Assembly: GCA_902492235.1 (NCBI GenBank)
Contig: CABUKS010000007.1
Location: 14,354 to 78,353 of the forward strand
Source of the DNA: an uncultured Collinsella sp.
GTDB lineage: Bacteria; Actinomycetota; Coriobacteriia; Coriobacteriales; Coriobacteriaceae
Reading direction: 5' to 3'
DNA length: 64,000 nucleotides
In this document: one piece after another, positions 1 to 10,356 of the stretch
Layout of the letters: the number at the start of each line of letters is the position of its first letter
Position numbering within the stretch: position 1 is the first letter of the stretch
Notes under the pieces: model-generated
Database searches by the model: none
What the model saw: the letters and a program-made list of their open reading frames with translations, nothing else
Told to the model about the DNA's origin: nothing
Program-made: the position numbers and the translations under genes

Positions 1-441
1 CGCCAGGTGCTGCTCGTACGGCAGATAGAAGATGCCCAGGTCGTTGGCGATGGTCTGCAGGTTGCAGTTACCACTGCGCACGCAGCTCGTACAGCGCGAG
101 TCGTGTTGGGACAGTAGCAGCTGCACGTTGGTGCGACGCGCCTCGCGGGCCTTGGGGCTGTTGGTGTGGACCACCATGCCGTCGAGCACGTAGTTGTTGC
201 AGGCGGCAACCAGCTGGTCGCAGCCCTCAACCTCGACCACGCACACGCGGCAGCCGCCGATCTCGTTTAGATCGCGCAGGTAGCACAGGGTGGGAATCTG
301 GATACCGACGGACTTGGCCGCGTCCAGGATCGTGGTGTGCTCGGGCACCACGACCTCGCAATTATCGATAGTGAGCTTGACCATGTTGTGCGCTCCGTTT
401 TCGCTGTTGTCGCCGACGGTGGTTTTGTTGAGCTCTACCAT
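1..441 (-). CDS. NuoG/HydA/FdhA-type iron-sulfur subunit, N-terminal part (runs off the window)
   Basis: This is the N-terminal 147 codons of a large oxidoreductase subunit; the rest lies beyond base 1. A plant-type [2Fe-2S] ferredoxin domain comes first, with cysteines in CYLRDLNEIGGCRVC and a later conserved Cys. It is followed by the HxxxCxxCxxxxxC cluster motif (HDSRCTSCVRSGNC). That order is shared by [FeFe]-hydrogenase HydA, NuoG and NAD-linked formate dehydrogenase alpha subunits. The catalytic domain is missing, so I cannot choose among them. The ATG at 441 overlaps the stop of the upstream flavoprotein gene by 7 bp and has GGAGGGAGGAA in front, so the two are translationally coupled. 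An internal ATG at 384 is possible but has no comparable ribosome site. Confidence 0.85.
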   Translation of the reverse strand, partial: MVELNKTTVGDNSENGAHNMVKLTIDNCEVVVPEHTTILDAAKSVGIQIPTLCYLRDLNEIGGCRVCVVEVEGCDQLVAACNNYVLDGMVVHTNSPKAREARRTNVQLLLSQHDSRCTSCVRSGNCNLQTIANDLGIFYLPYEQHLA

Positions 442-2267
442 TCCAGGTTCCTCCCTCCGCGGAACGCGCCAAAGCCAAAGTGGTCGCAGCGCAGGCAGCG
501 GCTCGCCTCCTGGCGCGCCTCCTGCTCGGTGAGACCCTGCTCGACCAGATTCCAATCGTGAATGCGCTCGCCGGCCTCGCGCTCGCCCAGCTCGCAGCGG
601 CCACACTCGTGCTTGCCCTTAAACTGCACGGTCGGCAGCTCCACGTCGAGCTTGATCTTGTGGTCAAAGCCCAGGTAGCGGTCGATGTTTGCCGAAGCCA
701 CGCGGCCGGCGTTGATGGCACGGATGACGGTGGCGGGACCGGTCTGGCAGTCGCCGCCGCTAAAGAGGCCATCGAAGTTGGGCACGGCGCCGTCCGAATC
801 GGTAACGACGCGACCCCACTTACAGGCGATGCCCATGTCCTCAAACGGCTTGGAATCGATGTCCTGGCCAATGGCCACAAACACGCGCTCGCAGGGAATG
901 ACGCGCTCGGGCGTGGCTGCGGCACGCGGGGCCGGACGCCCACGGCGAGGCTCGCCGATAATCTGCGGTTGCACGCGCAGGCCGCTCACGCGACCATCTT
1001 CGCCCGTCTCGATGGCGAGCGGCGCCGTGAGCTCCAGAACCTCGCAACCCTCGGCCTGGGCGCCGGCGATTTCGGCGTCCTGAGCCGTCATATCGCAGAT
1101 GCGACGGCGGTAGACGATGCTTACCTTTTCGGCGCCGCAGCGCACGGCGGAGCGCGCCACGTCCATGGCCACGTTGCCGCCGCCGATGACGCACACGCGC
1201 TGGCCGCTCAGATCGGGCAGCTCGTCGTCGCCGATGGCACGCAGCATCTTGACGGCCGACTCCACGCCGGGCGCATCTTCGCCCGGAAGGCCGAGCTTCT
1301 TATCGCTGTGAGCGCCAATGGCCAGGTAGACGGCATCGAACTCGTCGCGCAGGCGGGTAAGCTCCTCGCCGTTGACGGAGTGATCGAGCTCAACGTCGAT
1401 GCCGGCGCTCAAGATCCAGTCGATCTCGGCCTGCAGGCGCTCGCGCGGCAGACGGTAGCTGGGAATGCCATAGCGCAGCATGCCGCCCAGGTGGTGGCGC
1501 TGCTCAAAGATGGTCACCTTATGACCCATCACGGCCAGGTAGTAGGCACAGGAAAGGCCGGCCGGGCCGCCGCCGATCACGGCGACGCGCTTACCGGTGT
1601 TGTCCACTACATGCGGCTTGTGGTCGTTGAGGTCACTGTGCTCAACGGCAAAACGCTTAAGGGCAAGGATGTTCATGGGATCATCGACCATGCCGCGGCG
1701 ACAGTGCATCTCGCAGGGATGTTCGCACACCAGGCCGCAAACGAGCGGCAGCGGGTTGTTCTTGCGGATGACCTTGACGGCATCGGCATAGCGGCCGGCC
1801 TCGACCAGCGAAATGTAACCGGGAATGTCGACGTGCGCCGGGCAGCCCGAGACGCACGGGACGCGGGCCTCACGATCAAAGCCGCAGGAGTGCTCGCGAA
1901 TGTGATGCTCAAAATCGTCGCGGAAGCCGCGAATGGCCGTGAGCGCCATGGCGCCGGCCTCGTAGCCGATGGCGCAATCGCTCGAAAGGTAGATGGTGCG
2001 GGCCGTGCGCTCAATCAGGTTGAGAGTGGACTCATCGGCGCGCCCTTCGAGCACATCAGCGAGCAGGTCGCTCAGCGCGCTTAGGCCCACGCGGCAGGGC
2101 GTGCACTTGCCGCAGCTCTGGGTGGAGCACAGGTTGACGAGCGCTGCCGTAAACTCCACGGGACACGGGGCGAGCGAGCTCACCGCCAGACGACGTCCGA
2201 GCGCATCGTGCAGGTCGTCCATGACGGCCTGAGCGTGGCTGCGTTCCATTACATGCAGTCGAGCCAT
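435..2267 (-). CDS. NuoF-C-terminal / GltD-like fused iron-sulfur flavoprotein (NAD(P)H-handling subunit)
   Basis: About 610 aa. Residues 50-110 match the C-terminal [4Fe-4S] domain of NuoF/HydB (SCGKCTPCRVG), without the FMN/NAD-binding part. The remainder is a GltD/NfnB-type module: a cysteine-rich N-terminal cluster domain (CVSGCPAHVDIPGY, CGLVCEHPCEMHC), an FAD-binding GGGPAG and an NADPH-binding GGGNVA. A CxxC pair and CLRCD close the protein. Such fusions sit next to HydA or formate dehydrogenase subunits, as the neighbour at 1-441 does. They probably move electrons between NAD(P)H and the iron-sulfur chain, possibly with bifurcation. I chose ATG 2267, which has AGAGGGG 6 bp upstream; a GTG at 2282 is in frame but lacks a ribosome site. 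Confidence 0.85.
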   Translation of the reverse strand: MARLHVMERSHAQAVMDDLHDALGRRLAVSSLAPCPVEFTAALVNLCSTQSCGKCTPCRVGLSALSDLLADVLEGRADESTLNLIERTARTIYLSSDCAIGYEAGAMALTAIRGFRDDFEHHIREHSCGFDREARVPCVSGCPAHVDIPGYISLVEAGRYADAVKVIRKNNPLPLVCGLVCEHPCEMHCRRGMVDDPMNILALKRFAVEHSDLNDHKPHVVDNTGKRVAVIGGGPAGLSCAYYLAVMGHKVTIFEQRHHLGGMLRYGIPSYRLPRERLQAEIDWILSAGIDVELDHSVNGEELTRLRDEFDAVYLAIGAHSDKKLGLPGEDAPGVESAVKMLRAIGDDELPDLSGQRVCVIGGGNVAMDVARSAVRCGAEKVSIVYRRRICDMTAQDAEIAGAQAEGCEVLELTAPLAIETGEDGRVSGLRVQPQIIGEPRRGRPAPRAAATPERVIPCERVFVAIGQDIDSKPFEDMGIACKWGRVVTDSDGAVPNFDGLFSGGDCQTGPATVIRAINAGRVASANIDRYLGFDHKIKLDVELPTVQFKGKHECGRCELGEREAGERIHDWNLVEQGLTEQEARQEASRCLRCDHFGFGAFRGGRNLEW

Positions 2268-2453
2268 AAGATCCCCTCTCACATGGCAGCCCGGAGGCGA
2301 GGCCGGGCGAAATTGCTACACGCACAACACTGACCTAAAAAGTTGTTAGGTCTCCACGCAGTTCGGCAGGCGGCATGAAATGTCACCCTCAGCGGTGAAA
2401 TAGAACATTACCGCAGATAAATGCCATATTTGATAAAACGCATTACCCACAAT

Positions 2454-2505
2454 GCGGCACTTAGGGACGTTCCTTTTCTGCCGGCACCCAGGGACACTCC
2501 TTGCA
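2454..2505 (+). repeat. Dispersed intergenic repeat (GGGACRTTCC...GCCGGCACCC...GGGACACTCC), copy 1
   Basis: The segment resembles the reverse complement of 21846-21900: both have GGGAC(g/a)TTCCTTTT, then GCCGGCACCC, then GGGACACTCCTTG in the same order and spacing. It fills most of the 300-bp gap between the iron-sulfur operon and the alpha-glucosidase gene. No coding function is seen. Confidence 0.7.
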
Positions 2506-2514
2506 CCAAATGAC

Positions 2515-2550
2515 AATGCCCCGCCCACGCAATCACGTGGACGGGGCATT
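2515..2550 (-). terminator. Hairpin terminator after the GH4 gene
   Basis: Inverted repeat AATGCCCCG / CGGGGCATT with an 18-nt centre that also folds, directly downstream of the leftward GH4 gene. The following T-run is weak, so termination is likely but not certain. Confidence 0.6.
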
Positions 2551-2583
2551 GCTCATGGTATGCGGCCAGCGACCCTGTTGCTT

Positions 2584-3966
2584 TTACTTAAGCTCGGGCC
2601 AGTAACCCTTGTTGGCCTCGATCATGTCGTCGAGGACTTCCTTGGCGACCTTCATCGACGGCACGGTCTTGTTGAGCGTAAAGGCCTTGAGTGCCTTCTC
2701 GTACGAGCCCTCGATCGTGGCCTCGACCACGAGCTTCTCGGAGTTCAGCTGCTGCATCATGAGGCCCTGCTGGAACAGCGGAATGTTGTCGCGGCTGATG
2801 ACCTCGGGGCCGTTCTTGCCAATGTAGGCAGGCAGCTCGACCATGGCGTCGTAGGGCATGTTGGGGATAGCGCCCTTGTTCTCGCAAATGACCAGGAAGC
2901 GCTGCTTGGTGTCGTTCTTCAGAGCGATAGCCAGGTCGGCAATCCAGTCGCCGTGGCTGCCCGCATAGAACGTGCTCTCGTCGATCTCGCCGGTCTTCTC
3001 GTAGTGGTCGATGCCGTCGAAGAGATTCTTCTCGCGCGTCTCTTCAACCTCGTTAGCACGGGTGCGCTCGGGGTTGGAATGCTCGACGAACTCCTTCTGC
3101 TGCAGGTAGTAGTTCAGATACGTGTTGGGCAGGTACTCCGGGAAGCACTCCATGATCTCGTACTCGCCCTTCCAGACGTAGTACCAGCTGCCCTTGGTGT
3201 GGCGGTTCTGCTCGGGATGCTCGTCGGTGGCCTCCTCGGGCTTCTTTGCCATGAGCGAGCCCATGCCCTTGAGGTAAGAATCGGGCAGCAGAATCTCGTG
3301 CTCCTTGATGTACTCGCGCAGCTGCGGGAGCACCTCCTCGCCCTTGTGGCGAATCGAAGTGAACCAGCCAAAGTGGTTGAGGCCAAAGTAATCGTACTCG
3401 ACATCCTTCTTGTCGATATCGAGCGCGGCGCAAACCACGTCGATGATCGCGATCGGCATGTCGCAGATATTGATGATGCGAGCGTTGGGACGCAGCACAC
3501 GGCAGCCCTCGGAGACGATGGCGGCAGGGTTGGAGTAGTTGAGAATCCAGTAGTCCTTCTTGGCGTACTTCTCAACGTCATCGATCAGCTCGACCATGGG
3601 GAAGATGGTGCGCATGCCGTAGGCAAGGCCGCCGCAACCGCAAGTCTCCTGACCCACGCAGCCGTGACGCAGCGGAATCTTCTCGTCCTGCTCGCGCATG
3701 GCGTAGCCGCCCACGCGCATCTGGGCAAACACGAAGCTGGCATCCGTAAAGGCAGTCTCCTTGTCGGTGGTCACCGTGAGCTTGATGTCCAGGCCGAGGT
3801 CCTCGTGCAAAATCCAGTCCACGAGCACGCCGATCTTGCGCTGGCGCTCCTCGTTGATGTCGTACAGACGAATCTCGTCAACGTCGAGCTCGTCCTTGCG
3901 CAGGGCGATGGACTTGACGATGCCGGGGGTAAAGGTGGATCCGCCACCACACAGAGTAATGATCAT
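2584..3966 (-). CDS. 6-phospho-alpha-glucosidase, glycoside hydrolase family 4
   Basis: 460 aa, full length for GH4. The N-terminal Rossmann segment (TLCGGGSTF) binds NAD, and the family uses Mn2+ and a redox mechanism at C3 of the phosphorylated sugar. The sequence NICDMPI near residue 170 carries the CDMP signature typical of 6-phospho-alpha-glucosidases such as GlvA/MalH; beta-specific members usually have CN(V/I)P. The enzyme would split phosphorylated maltose-like disaccharides made by the PTS IIBC encoded 3 bp upstream. It is the last gene of the leftward operon IIA - antiterminator - IIBC - GH4. Exact substrate is inferred. Confidence 0.9.
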   Translation of the reverse strand: MIITLCGGGSTFTPGIVKSIALRKDELDVDEIRLYDINEERQRKIGVLVDWILHEDLGLDIKLTVTTDKETAFTDASFVFAQMRVGGYAMREQDEKIPLRHGCVGQETCGCGGLAYGMRTIFPMVELIDDVEKYAKKDYWILNYSNPAAIVSEGCRVLRPNARIINICDMPIAIIDVVCAALDIDKKDVEYDYFGLNHFGWFTSIRHKGEEVLPQLREYIKEHEILLPDSYLKGMGSLMAKKPEEATDEHPEQNRHTKGSWYYVWKGEYEIMECFPEYLPNTYLNYYLQQKEFVEHSNPERTRANEVEETREKNLFDGIDHYEKTGEIDESTFYAGSHGDWIADLAIALKNDTKQRFLVICENKGAIPNMPYDAMVELPAYIGKNGPEVISRDNIPLFQQGLMMQQLNSEKLVVEATIEGSYEKALKAFTLNKTVPSMKVAKEVLDDMIEANKGYWPELK

Positions 3967-3969
3967 TGT

Positions 3970-5586
3970 TTACTGCTCCTTCTCAATTGCGTTTTCGACC
4001 TTATCGCGCATCTCGGCGACCTTCATGCCAAAGATGATCTGGATATTGTTGCCGTTGCGGTTGATGCCGCTGTTGGGCACGTGGTTGATGAGGCTCTCAT
4101 CGATGAGGTCCGGGTTCTTAACGTTCACGCGGAGACGCGTAAAGCAGTTCTCGAGCTCCTCGATGTTGTCCTTGCCGCCAAGACCTGCGACCAGGTCGGC
4201 AATACCCGCATCGACGCCCTCTGCGGGAGCCGCGGCAACAGCACCCTGCTTCACCGCGACAGACGCGGCGGCCTCGCCCTCGGCAACGGACTCAGCAAGC
4301 TCGGACTCCTCCTCGCGACCAGGCGTGTGGAGGTTGAGCTTCTTGATGAGGAAGGTGAAGAGGAAGAAGTACAGCGCGGCGTTGACGACTCCGAGCACCA
4401 GCATAACCGGCCAGTTGGTCTTATCGACACCGAGGACCAGGTTGGAAACCACGATGTTGATGATGCCGCCTGCAGTCGAAGCGGGCACGGAGAGGACCTT
4501 GAGCAGGACCAGGAAGATGCCGGAAAGAACCGAGTGAACGACAAAGAGCACGGGAGCGGCAAAGACAAAGAGGAAGTCCATGGGCTCGGTCACGCAGGAG
4601 AGCACAGCGGTGACGATCAGCGGGATAATGACAGCCTTGGTCTTGTCCTTGTTCCCCTTGTAAGCGGTGACGATAAAGGCGAGACCGATGCCGATGTAGG
4701 GCCACAGGTTGTTGAAGGTATAGCTGTTGAAGTAGGTGCTATCGGAGAAGGGCTGACCCGTCATTGCCATCTCGGCAACACGGATGGGATAGGCGCCGGC
4801 GATAACCTGATCACCCAGCGTAGGGGTGCCGCCCACATCGGAGAACTGGAACGGGGTGTAGATGAGGTGGTGCAGACCGGTGGGAACGAGCAGCTTGTTG
4901 AGCATGCCGTAGATAAAGAGGCCGATGTTGCCGGATTCCTTAATAATGCCGGCGACGGAGGAAATGGCGCCCTGGACAGGAGGCCAAACGATGCAGAAGC
5001 CTGCGCCCATGATCCAGGAGATGATGATCATGATCAGGAACGGAAAGCGAACGCCCGAGAACATCGAAAGGGCAATGGGGAACTGCTTGTTCGAGTACTT
5101 GTTGAACACGGCACCGGTGATGCAACCAAGGATGATGCCGCCAAACACGCCGGTATCGAGTACCTGGATGCCCATAACGGTGGCCTGGCCGGTTCCGGTA
5201 AGGCCGAGCATGCCGCTCGCATCGGCAAGAGAACCGGTGGCGTTGAGCACGATGTTGTTAGCCTGCAGGAACAGGAAGAACGACATCAGGGCGATCAGCG
5301 AAGCATGGCCCTTGTTCTTCTTTGCCATGGCGCCGGCGATGCCCACGCAGAACAGAATCGAGAGGTTGTTGATGATAAACATCAGCGACTGATAGACAAC
5401 GGCGCCCACGAGCTGGAACGGACCGAAGGCCAGCACAGGGACCATGGCGCAGATGGTCTTGTTGGTCAGAATGATGCCCACGATGAGCAGAATGCCGGCA
5501 ACCGAGAGATACATCATCGGCTGGACGATTGACTTCGCGAACACCTCCAACGGCGCTTTGAAATTGAACTTCTTTTTTGCGGTCAT
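3970..5586 (-). CDS. PTS alpha-glucoside transporter, IIC-IIB
   Basis: 538 aa of the glucose/alpha-glucoside PTS family. The IIC membrane domain fills roughly residues 15-430, with several hydrophobic helices and typical loops. The IIB domain follows and has the phosphorylatable cysteine in ENCFTRLR. It lacks IIA, which is supplied by the operon's first gene at 6559-7071. It imports and phosphorylates an alpha-glucoside such as maltose for the GH4 enzyme. ATG 5586 is chosen because GGAAGGGGAA lies 8 bp upstream; the longer frame to 5613 has no ribosome site. A 99-bp gap separates it from the antiterminator gene. Confidence 0.9.
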   Translation of the reverse strand: MTAKKKFNFKAPLEVFAKSIVQPMMYLSVAGILLIVGIILTNKTICAMVPVLAFGPFQLVGAVVYQSLMFIINNLSILFCVGIAGAMAKKNKGHASLIALMSFFLFLQANNIVLNATGSLADASGMLGLTGTGQATVMGIQVLDTGVFGGIILGCITGAVFNKYSNKQFPIALSMFSGVRFPFLIMIIISWIMGAGFCIVWPPVQGAISSVAGIIKESGNIGLFIYGMLNKLLVPTGLHHLIYTPFQFSDVGGTPTLGDQVIAGAYPIRVAEMAMTGQPFSDSTYFNSYTFNNLWPYIGIGLAFIVTAYKGNKDKTKAVIIPLIVTAVLSCVTEPMDFLFVFAAPVLFVVHSVLSGIFLVLLKVLSVPASTAGGIINIVVSNLVLGVDKTNWPVMLVLGVVNAALYFFLFTFLIKKLNLHTPGREEESELAESVAEGEAAASVAVKQGAVAAAPAEGVDAGIADLVAGLGGKDNIEELENCFTRLRVNVKNPDLIDESLINHVPNSGINRNGNNIQIIFGMKVAEMRDKVENAIEKEQ

Positions 5587-5685
5587 AGCGGTATTCCCCT
5601 TCCTTTTCCGCAAATTAAGACAGATGTGCCCTGGACAAGACCGTGAGCCTTGCCTTATATCAATCGATGTGTGGGCACGTTATGC

Positions 5686-6552
5686 CTAGAGACCAGGTTC
5701 TCCAAGCAGGTTAACAATGTGATATGCGAGATAACTCTTCTCGGCATCGGTAACGACAACGTTATAGGTAGACGACAAGTGGGCGGCTATGGCATCCGCA
5801 CACGAGAATGCACACGGATACGCCGTTTCATCGATTCGGAACAGCGCGTCTCCGTTGATTTGCCCGGCCGTAGGATCGAGCGCTCGCTGTGCGAAAAACT
5901 GCAGGTGACGAACGAAACGTTCGTAAGGCAGCGAGGTGTCATCGAGGGTCGTAGCATAGCGCTTGGAAACAATCGCGAGCACGTCGCGAACAAGCTGGAC
6001 CGAAACGATCAGGCGGTCAGAGCGCTGCGGCATGGTGGCGTTGACGATATGCAGCGTAATGAAACCCTGCTCTTCTTCGCTCATCTGGATGCCCATATAC
6101 TCCTTGATAATCTGCAGCGCACGGCCCGCAAGTGCATACTCCTTGCGATAGAACTGCTGGATCTCGAGCAGCAACGGATTCTCACAGGAGACGCCCTTGC
6201 GCTCGCGCTCCAAAGCAAGGCTGATATGGTCTGCGAGAGCAATGAGAATCTTATCGTTGATGTCGGCATTGAGCTCTCGACGAAGCATCTGAACGATTTC
6301 CTCGGAAATCACGAGGTTGACGGTGGGGATGGACTCCAAAAGATGTGCCAAGCGGTCAATCGTACGCGAATCCTGAGAAGTTCCCTCCTGCAACGCGTAG
6401 GTCTTTTCGATCGACGCCTCGTCGATGGCATCGCCAGCATGACGGCCAAAGCAGAGGCCTCGACCGATGACGATGAGCTCGGAGCCATCGTCCGAAGTGA
6501 CCATTGCGACGTTGTTGTTAAAAACTCGCTTGATAACCACGGTACCCACCAT
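5686..6552 (-). CDS. BglG/LicT-family transcriptional antiterminator
   Basis: 288 aa with the standard architecture: an N-terminal co-antiterminator RNA-binding domain (residues 1-55, starting VGTVVIKRVFNNN), then PRD1 and PRD2. The PRDs hold histidines of the kind phosphorylated by PTS proteins (for example in ADHISLALER, ITLHIVNA and LAYHIVN). The protein would bind a RAT hairpin in the leader of its own operon when sugar is available and block termination; a candidate site is at 7152-7184. It starts 6 bp after the IIA stop with only a weak ribosome site, which suggests translational coupling. Confidence 0.92.
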   Translation of the reverse strand: MVGTVVIKRVFNNNVAMVTSDDGSELIVIGRGLCFGRHAGDAIDEASIEKTYALQEGTSQDSRTIDRLAHLLESIPTVNLVISEEIVQMLRRELNADINDKILIALADHISLALERERKGVSCENPLLLEIQQFYRKEYALAGRALQIIKEYMGIQMSEEEQGFITLHIVNATMPQRSDRLIVSVQLVRDVLAIVSKRYATTLDDTSLPYERFVRHLQFFAQRALDPTAGQINGDALFRIDETAYPCAFSCADAIAAHLSSTYNVVVTDAEKSYLAYHIVNLLGEPGL

Positions 6553-6558
6553 AAGAAT

Positions 6559-7071
6559 TTACTCGGAAAGCCAGACGACAGGCTCTTTAACAGCAACAGG
6601 GCCGGAAGCATGCTCACGAAGAGTCGAGTTCTCCGAACGCTCGCATACGATAACGAAGACCGTGGGATCAAAGCCGGCAGCGCGAACCACGTCGAAATCG
6701 ACCTCGACGAGGGGCTGGCCCGCGTCGACATGGTCACCCTGGGCAACAAGCGCATGGAAGCCCTTGCCCTCAAGTTTAACAGTGTCGATTCCGATATGCA
6801 GCATCACCTGAGCAGAGCTGTCGTCGGACATGATGCCCAGCGCGTGCTCAGTCGGAAACAGCGCCGCGACGGTGCCGGAAACAGGAGCGCACACCGTTCC
6901 CTCTTGGGGAACCACGGCAACGCCATCGCCCACTGCACGGCTGCTAAAAGCGGGGTCATTGGTATTTTCTAGATGAACAAGCTCGCCGGAAACGGGAGCG
7001 AGGATTTCGAACTCGGAAGCCGCAGTCGTCTGCTTATCCGAGCCACCCATAAGGCGAGAAAAGAAACCCAT
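6559..7071 (-). CDS. PTS glucose-type IIA protein
   Basis: 170 aa, a Crr-like IIA(Glc) domain. The active-site histidine is in VMLHIGIDTVKLEGKGF, and the domain opens with EILAPVSGELV, both typical of the family. It passes phosphate from HPr to the IIB domain of the downstream IIBC. As a free IIA it could also serve the MurP-type transporter at 35016-36446, which has no IIA of its own; that is inference. ATG 7071 follows GAAGGGA by 9-10 bp. The in-frame extension toward 7134 runs through the leader RNA and is rejected. Confidence 0.92.
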   Translation of the reverse strand: MGFFSRLMGGSDKQTTAASEFEILAPVSGELVHLENTNDPAFSSRAVGDGVAVVPQEGTVCAPVSGTVAALFPTEHALGIMSDDSSAQVMLHIGIDTVKLEGKGFHALVAQGDHVDAGQPLVEVDFDVVRAAGFDPTVFVIVCERSENSTLREHASGPVAVKEPVVWLSE

Positions 7072-7096
7072 GGTGACATGTCCCTTCATAAATATA

Positions 7097-7184
7097 GCCC
7101 AACCAAAATCAATCGAATGCGCCCATTGAGACACACCCGTTCAAAGACTTTGGTTAGGCCCACGTCCGAGGGGACTCGGTAACC
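7097..7184 (-). promoter_or_regulatory. Probable RAT antiterminator hairpin overlapping a competing stem
   Basis: On the minus strand 7184-7152 reads GGTTACCGAG...CTCGG...GGGCCTAACC, a GGTTA/TAACC-closed hairpin like BglG-family RAT sites. Its 3' side (GGCCTAACCAAAG, 7160-7148) can instead pair with TTTGGTTGGG at 7107-7098. That second stem ends just before a U-rich stretch and the IIA ribosome site. The two folds exclude each other, as expected for control by the antiterminator encoded in the operon. Confidence 0.6.
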
Positions 7185-7208
7185 TTCCGCATTTCTTTTA
7201 CGGGGGTT

Positions 7209-7236
7209 ATTGTAGACAAGCCCAAAGCCGGAACAA
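7209..7236 (-). promoter_or_regulatory. Promoter of the alpha-glucoside PTS operon
   Basis: Minus-strand TTGTTC (7236-7231), a 16-bp spacer and TACAAT (7214-7209) lie just upstream of the proposed RAT hairpin. Position and match fit a housekeeping sigma promoter for the leftward operon. Confidence 0.6.
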
Positions 7237-7310
7237 TCATTATGACCGGTGAACGGTATTTTTTCATCGATAAACGGTATTTAGGTAGCACTTGGGGGCA
7301 CTCCTTGTTT

Positions 7311-7452
7311 GGTGTATTGGGGACAGGTTACTTTGCACCAATCATGAGTTGCGGTGAAATAGGGACTGAAAAGCCGCTCAAAAGGCCAAAACAGTCCGTA
7401 TTCCACCGCAACTTCAAGACGTTGGTGCATATGAACCTGTCCCCCTTACACC
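7311..7452. repeat. 31-bp-arm inverted repeat split by a second hairpin element
   Basis: Arms 7311-7341 and 7422-7452 (GGTGTA..GGGGACAGGTT..GCACCAA and its complement) are near-perfect. The 80-bp interior contains a complete 67-bp hairpin of another family at 7347-7413. A related repeat at 17145-17212 has only a short loop, so this copy looks interrupted. Confidence 0.75.
7347..7413. repeat. 67-bp hairpin repeat (AGTTGCGGTGAAATA family), copy 1
   Basis: 22-bp arm AGTTGCGGTGAAATAGGGAC(TG), 23-nt loop, 22-bp complementary arm. Four more copies with the same 22-23-22 geometry occur at 16729, 30917, 44768 and 45629. Confidence 0.85.
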
Positions 7453-7488
7453 AAAAAGGGCTCCGAGCAAAAACATGCCCGGAGCCCT
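7453..7488 (-). terminator. Rho-independent terminator of the DEAD-box helicase gene
   Basis: Minus strand AGGGCTCCGGGC / GCTCGGAGCCCT followed by TTTTTGG, 34 bp past the helicase stop. Confidence 0.85.
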
Positions 7489-7521
7489 CTGGTCGCCTCG
7501 ACTTAGAGCGCGACGCGTATG

Positions 7522-9768
<2,247 letters not shown>

Positions 9769-10037
9769 ATGTTGTTGTTCCTTATCTGCACGCGCAATGG
9801 GCACGGCATGCGGCCGCGCGGGCGTGCTTGGTAGTGCGCTAATACATACAAAAACAGGTGCGCACAGAGAGGACGTTGCTCAGCACGCTGGCGATCGCTT
9901 TGGCAGCCCTATCACGCGCCGTCCAGACGCAGCAGCTCTAAGCGATGGAGCAGATTCGCCGCCGGTTAGTATACCCGTGCTTCGCATGCCCCCACGTAAA
10001 CCACAGATGACGAGGCGGACGAGGTGGGCCCGGCTGA
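9769..10037. other. Intergenic stretch between divergent genes, no gene seen
   Basis: Probably contains the promoter and leader of the leftward helicase gene. I see no ORF with a ribosome site, no tRNA and no clear terminator before the hairpin array that starts at 10038. Confidence 0.5.
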
Positions 10038-10178
10038 TTGTCTCAATCTGTAACATCTACAGGGCGAATCTTCCTCTACGTGTTACAGATCGAGACAAAC
10101 GGTCGACACGGCTCACAAACGTCTCAATCTGTAACAGTTAACGAGTAAAATCGGCCCTAATTGTTATAGATCAAGACA
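10038..10178. repeat. 59-bp hairpin array A (two units)
   Basis: Units at 10038-10096 and 10119-10178, period 81 bp. Each has a 17-bp arm TGTCTCAATCTGTAACA (first base varies), a loop of about 25 nt and the inverted arm TGTTACAGATCGAGACA. The second right arm reads TGTTATAGATCAAGACA. The array sits upstream of the FHA gene. Confidence 0.9.
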
Positions 10179-10356
10179 GAGGGGGATTTCCGTCCAGTCC
10201 AAACCAAATCTCTCAGTCTTCCTGCAATTTCGAACATGTGGCCTATAATGTTGCTTTGGTTACGCTATATATTGCGCAGCCATTTAATACGTCGCCCACC
10301 GGGGGCCATTAATTCCTATCGCCATATTGGCTAGGAAGCAATCAAAGGAGGTATCC

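Noticed and set aside
2452..5532. 1026-codon open frame on the plus strand
   Set aside because: Antisense to the GH4 and PTS IIBC genes; composition is that of a shadow frame.
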